A model generated the notes under the pieces. The model ran no database searches, had not been told where the DNA came from, and was given only the letters and a program-made list of their open reading frames with translations. Positions 5,588 through 8,397 of a stretch of 8,397 nucleotides of DNA are shown here, one piece after another; positions within the stretch are counted from its first letter, which is position 1; each line of letters starts with the position of its first letter. Source of the stretch: an uncultured archaeon (GTDB lineage: Archaea > Halobacteriota > Methanosarcinia > Methanosarcinales > Methanoperedenaceae). Location: positions 1 through 8,397 of the forward strand of contig CABMIA010000122.1 in NCBI GenBank assembly GCA_902386085.1, given 5' to 3'. Both the position numbers and the translations under genes were made by a program.

Positions 5588-6340
5588 TTATTTATCAAAA
5601 CAAGCAAAATACAGGCACTCCTCCCTCGAAATCTGTGCAATATCCTCGCTCCCCTCAATAAATCTCACCGGCGCATCCCTGATAAGCACAGCAGGCGTGC
5701 TCTCGTCCGCCTCGCCCATGATGATCTGCGCAGCCGAGACCAGGTTATCAGCAGTCGCGCGCCGCGTGATCAAAAGAGGTTTCCCGAAAAGGTCTTTTCT
5801 TCCTCTTGCATCCTCTACAGGCTCTATACCGGCGCAGCCAAGCGCGATGCCAACGCATCCCAGGCGCAGCGGCTGCGTCCTGCTGTCGCCTATGATCACG
5901 GCAAGGCTGCATCCGTATTCTTTCATAAGCTTTTCCCGTATTTCAATCGCGCTTCTTCTCGGGTTCTCAGGCAGCAGGACCACATGACCTTCAGGCGCGT
6001 TGGAATTATCTATGCCCGCGCTCGGGGAAAGCACGCCTTTTGTAATAGTGACCACGACACCTGGAATCCCGCCGAGTATCTCATCAGATTCCCTGATAAT
6101 CAATTCCATCTTCCTGGGGTCGTTCTGATAGAGTTTTGAAAGTGCTATCGCTTTTTTACCTGGCACAACGCTTTCAAGTTCAACAATTCGCCCCTCAGCG
6201 CTTGCCACAGCTGATTCGGCGAGCACAAATATATCATTAAGCTGCGGTCTGATGTTCACTCTCTTCAGCGCCTTGATAAGAACTTCTGCCATATCATCTC
6301 CGGGTTTTATGAGAGGCGTTTTTATGCCGAATAGCTGCAT
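5588..6340 (-). CDS. cofE: Coenzyme F420-0:L-glutamate ligase family protein (CofE-like)
   Basis: This 250-aa protein has the family's usual length and fold. CofE uses GTP and divalent metal to add gamma-linked glutamate to F420-0, completing the F420 tail; it is cytosolic. Conserved segments are ESAVASAEGRIVEL (42-55), SPSAGIDNSNAPEG (105-118, with the metal-binding Asp111), VIIGDSRTQPLRLG (148-161, Asp152), GIEPVEDARGRKDLFG (171-186) and ADNLVSAAQIIMGEADE (197-213). The 152-158 stretch reads DSRTQPLR, where characterised CofE proteins have D-T-x-G-R, so this may be a sister paralogue with a different substrate. GGGGAG lies eight bases upstream of ATG 6340. No other F420 gene is nearby, and the gene stands between a terminator-like tract and the lipoprotein gene. 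Confidence 0.82.
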   Translation of the reverse strand: MQLFGIKTPLIKPGDDMAEVLIKALKRVNIRPQLNDIFVLAESAVASAEGRIVELESVVPGKKAIALSKLYQNDPRKMELIIRESDEILGGIPGVVVTITKGVLSPSAGIDNSNAPEGHVVLLPENPRRSAIEIREKLMKEYGCSLAVIIGDSRTQPLRLGCVGIALGCAGIEPVEDARGRKDLFGKPLLITRRATADNLVSAAQIIMGEADESTPAVLIRDAPVRFIEGSEDIAQISREECLYFACFDK

Positions 6341-6389
6341 GTTCCTAACTCCCCTCAGGCTTTACCGAAAATAAAGTGTCAGATTTCAG

Positions 6390-6397
6390 AAAAAAAA
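6390..6397 (-). terminator. T8 tract downstream of the ATPase gene
   Basis: The minus strand has eight consecutive T about 105 bases after the ATPase stop and just upstream of cofE. It comes right after the CGCAGATGAA repeats in the direction of reading. It is a plausible archaeal terminator that isolates cofE. Confidence 0.4.
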
Positions 6398-6398
6398 C

Positions 6399-6425
6399 CG
6401 CAGATGAACGCAGATGAACGCAGAT
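6399..6425. repeat. Tandem repeat CGCAGATGAA, 2.7 copies
   Basis: Two exact 10-bp copies (6399-6408, 6409-6418) and a partial third, CGCAGAT (6419-6425), stand in the gap between the AT-rich ATPase gene and cofE. Ten bp is one helical turn. From memory, similar CGCAGAT-type tandem runs occur between genes in many unrelated genomes; their role is not known to me. Confidence 0.75.
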
Positions 6426-6502
6426 TTGTTGAAAGTTTTTTTGTAAACCCTTGGTGTTAGTATCCAGTGACCCTGTGGTATTATAGAATTCCATAACTTA
6501 AA

Positions 6503-8397
6503 TTATAACAGATTGATAATATCCGTTTTTGCCAAAATACATTGAGGAGACGTTAAAGGGTATATTAATATCCCTTCCGGATTTTCATCATTAACTAAGG
6601 TCATCATTTTCGTAGATTTTTTGGATTTGCTAACCTTATCTCTTATCTTTTCCTTTATATCATCTGAAACATTTAAATCTCGACTTATTGAATCCCATGT
6701 AACTTCTGAATATATTCTATTTTTTGCTTGCGCTCTGGCAGTGATATCAACATTTTGTGGCTTTTGAGAAATAATAATTGCAAATGCACCTAAAGAACGC
6801 CCTTCTTGCATAATTCTTTTAATATTATTGTTTGATGTAGATTTTCCTTCTTCTATTAAATTATGTGCCTCATCATAAATTAGCCAGACCTTAGGCATAC
6901 CTATTTTGTAACCCACTCCTTTTGGAGGATTTTTCTTATTTATATAATCAAATATTTGACCAGTGACCGATGAAGAATACATTGTCATAATCTTTGTTTT
7001 ATCTTGCTCCGCCATCGCCCCAATGCTCTGAATATCAAAAATTGAAATTGTAATTATCTTATTTTCTTCTATAAATGGGTTATTAAATATCTCATCTGTT
7101 GGGATCACGGATTTTTCATCCCTGGCAATAAATTTAGCATTTGCAGTACAATATCTTTCAACACCTTGCTCTAATTTCTCCATATTTTTTTTATTTATTT
7201 TTTTGGGGTCATGTTCAGATAATATCTCAATAAAATCCTCTCTTGTAAAAAATGATTTTTTATCCTGATGATAGTCCTGCAATATAGATGAGATTTCAGA
7301 ATTATAGGCAGCATCACCTTTTAAATTTAAAGCCCCAACAAAACTTGTTGCAACCATGTCACAAGCATCTCTAAACCTGTCTATGTTCTCTCTTTCGGTT
7401 TTTTCTGGGAATGGGTATACATTTGGAATATTTAATAAAGGAGTTCTATATTCTTTTGCACCCTTTATTTTTTGTAAAACATTTTCATCAAATGAAAAGA
7501 GATTATATTTAATTTCATAGTCCTTGCCATCTAAATCAAATCTAATTGGCTTTGAAAAATCAAACCCATTCATGGATTGATTCGTTAATTTAAATCTTTC
7601 TTGAATTGATTTTTTCTTCTGATCATCTAATTGATTTAAAATATCATTTAGTGGTTTAATTAACGATATTCCCCAACCATCTTTTGGGTCAAAAATCACA
7701 ACAGGTGTACTCTGAAATATTGATTGAAGTGAAATTGAAGAGACAAGTGTGGATTTTCCTGTGCCTGTTCCACAAAACATGGATATATGTGATTCTTTTC
7801 CATTCCATGGGATTGTAATATATTTTTTTTCCTCATCCATTCCAAGTATAAATTTCTCAGAAAATTGGTTTCTTCCAAGAACATTTTTTGTTTTGTGCTC
7901 ATCGGATGCTGTTGGGAATGTTATAAAAACACCAGCTTCATCAATTGGCTTTATATATTGAATAACAAGTTGTTCACTAGTTTGTTCTCCGGTTTTACTC
8001 TTAGCGATAATGGTAATTGTGTTATTACCTTCTTTTAATGGAATTGTTCTGCCCCAAGTTTCAGCCCCGGCATATTCCCCATTAACTGTTACTGATTCAA
8101 TACCTTTCGGATGTCGAGAGTTTCCAGATATTTGAACAGAAGCATTCTTGATTGGTGGCAAAGTATTAATATTTATTTCGGGCATTACTTTTATTTCATT
8201 TGAAGATGATTCTTTTATAATCTTAGTTAATTCGATGTCAATTTCATCATTTAATTCGCCGTAAAACTCGTCTATTTTTTCATCATACAATGTTTTGTCT
8301 TCTACTATGAAAGGTGGAGCTATTGAGAAGGCTGTTAATTCTTTGATACTTCGATAAGTTTTTACACCGTCTTTTAATTTTTCAAAATAAAATATTA
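6503..8397 (-). CDS. HerA/TraG-type P-loop ATPase with N-terminal Ig-like domain (5' end outside window)
   Basis: The frame is open from the stop at 6503 to the window edge with no stop and no ATG, so at least 630 residues are seen and the true start is outside. Counting from the TTG at 8290, residues about 43-113 form an Ig-like beta-sandwich (NASVQISG, IESVTVNG, W-x-RTIPLKEGNNTITI, TSEQLVIQY) like those usually found in secreted proteins. The ATPase follows: Walker A CGTGTGKST (173-181), FDPKDGWG (200-207), Walker B VWLIYDEAHNL (468-478), QEGRSLGAF (495-503) and the SQKPQNVD motif (508-515). HerA/TraG enzymes are hexameric pumps or translocases for DNA in repair, conjugation or defence. No nuclease partner is visible. 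The gene is clearly more AT-rich than its neighbours, suggesting acquisition. Which HerA branch it belongs to, and what it moves, cannot be told here. Confidence 0.85.
   Translation of the reverse strand, partial: IFYFEKLKDGVKTYRSIKELTAFSIAPPFIVEDKTLYDEKIDEFYGELNDEIDIELTKIIKESSSNEIKVMPEININTLPPIKNASVQISGNSRHPKGIESVTVNGEYAGAETWGRTIPLKEGNNTITIIAKSKTGEQTSEQLVIQYIKPIDEAGVFITFPTASDEHKTKNVLGRNQFSEKFILGMDEEKKYITIPWNGKESHISMFCGTGTGKSTLVSSISLQSIFQSTPVVIFDPKDGWGISLIKPLNDILNQLDDQKKKSIQERFKLTNQSMNGFDFSKPIRFDLDGKDYEIKYNLFSFDENVLQKIKGAKEYRTPLLNIPNVYPFPEKTERENIDRFRDACDMVATSFVGALNLKGDAAYNSEISSILQDYHQDKKSFFTREDFIEILSEHDPKKINKKNMEKLEQGVERYCTANAKFIARDEKSVIPTDEIFNNPFIEENKIITISIFDIQSIGAMAEQDKTKIMTMYSSSVTGQIFDYINKKNPPKGVGYKIGMPKVWLIYDEAHNLIEEGKSTSNNNIKRIMQEGRSLGAFAIIISQKPQNVDITARAQAKNRIYSEVTWDSISRDLNVSDDIKEKIRDKVSKSKKSTKMMTLVNDENPEGILIYPLTSPQCILAKTDIINLL

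Noticed and set aside
6399..6425. CRISPR array
   Set aside because: The repeats are 10 bp, contiguous and without spacers. No longer repeat-spacer pattern is seen anywhere in the window.
8288..8290. TTG as the start of the ATPase
   Set aside because: The frame stays open for a further 35 codons to the window edge, with no ribosome site before the TTG. The gene is better treated as cut by the window.

Overview
The window most likely comes from a methanogen-type euryarchaeon, plausibly Methanosarcinales or an ANME-2 / Methanoperedens-like lineage. Two genes belong to archaeal C1-coenzyme metabolism: mfnF (methanofuran synthesis) and a cofE-type F420 glutamate ligase. TATA boxes sit about 27-30 bp upstream of start codons that have no ribosome binding site, and oligo-T stretches follow genes. 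The lineage is an inference from gene content, not from a marker gene.

All supported genes lie on the minus strand, so the order of reading is right to left. At the right edge (8397-6503) an AT-rich HerA/TraG-type ATPase gene runs out of the window. Before its P-loop ATPase domain it carries an Ig-like beta-sandwich domain. A 162-bp gap follows, holding a tandem CGCAGATGAA repeat next to a T8 tract. Then comes a more GC-rich chromosomal block: cofE, a small exported lipoprotein with a pilin-like beta domain, DNA polymerase IV (dinB), mfnF and an M42 aminopeptidase.

The left end (1341-15) looks like accessory DNA. It holds a 59-aa conserved-looking small protein, the 3' remnant of a type IIG/Eco57I-like restriction-methylation gene that has lost its 5' part and carries a one-base frameshift, and a RelB/RelE-like toxin-antitoxin pair. 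The antitoxin promoter appears to lie inside the dead methylase tail.

Several non-coding signals are visible. An inverted repeat overlaps the Shine-Dalgarno sequence of the M42 gene. Eleven-bp-period direct repeats lie upstream of the dinB TATA box. A perfect 10-bp inverted repeat brackets an A/T tract in the dinB upstream region. I see no CRISPR array, tRNA, rRNA or insertion sequence. The most unusual protein is the Ig-domain/HerA ATPase, whose upstream part and partners lie beyond the window.
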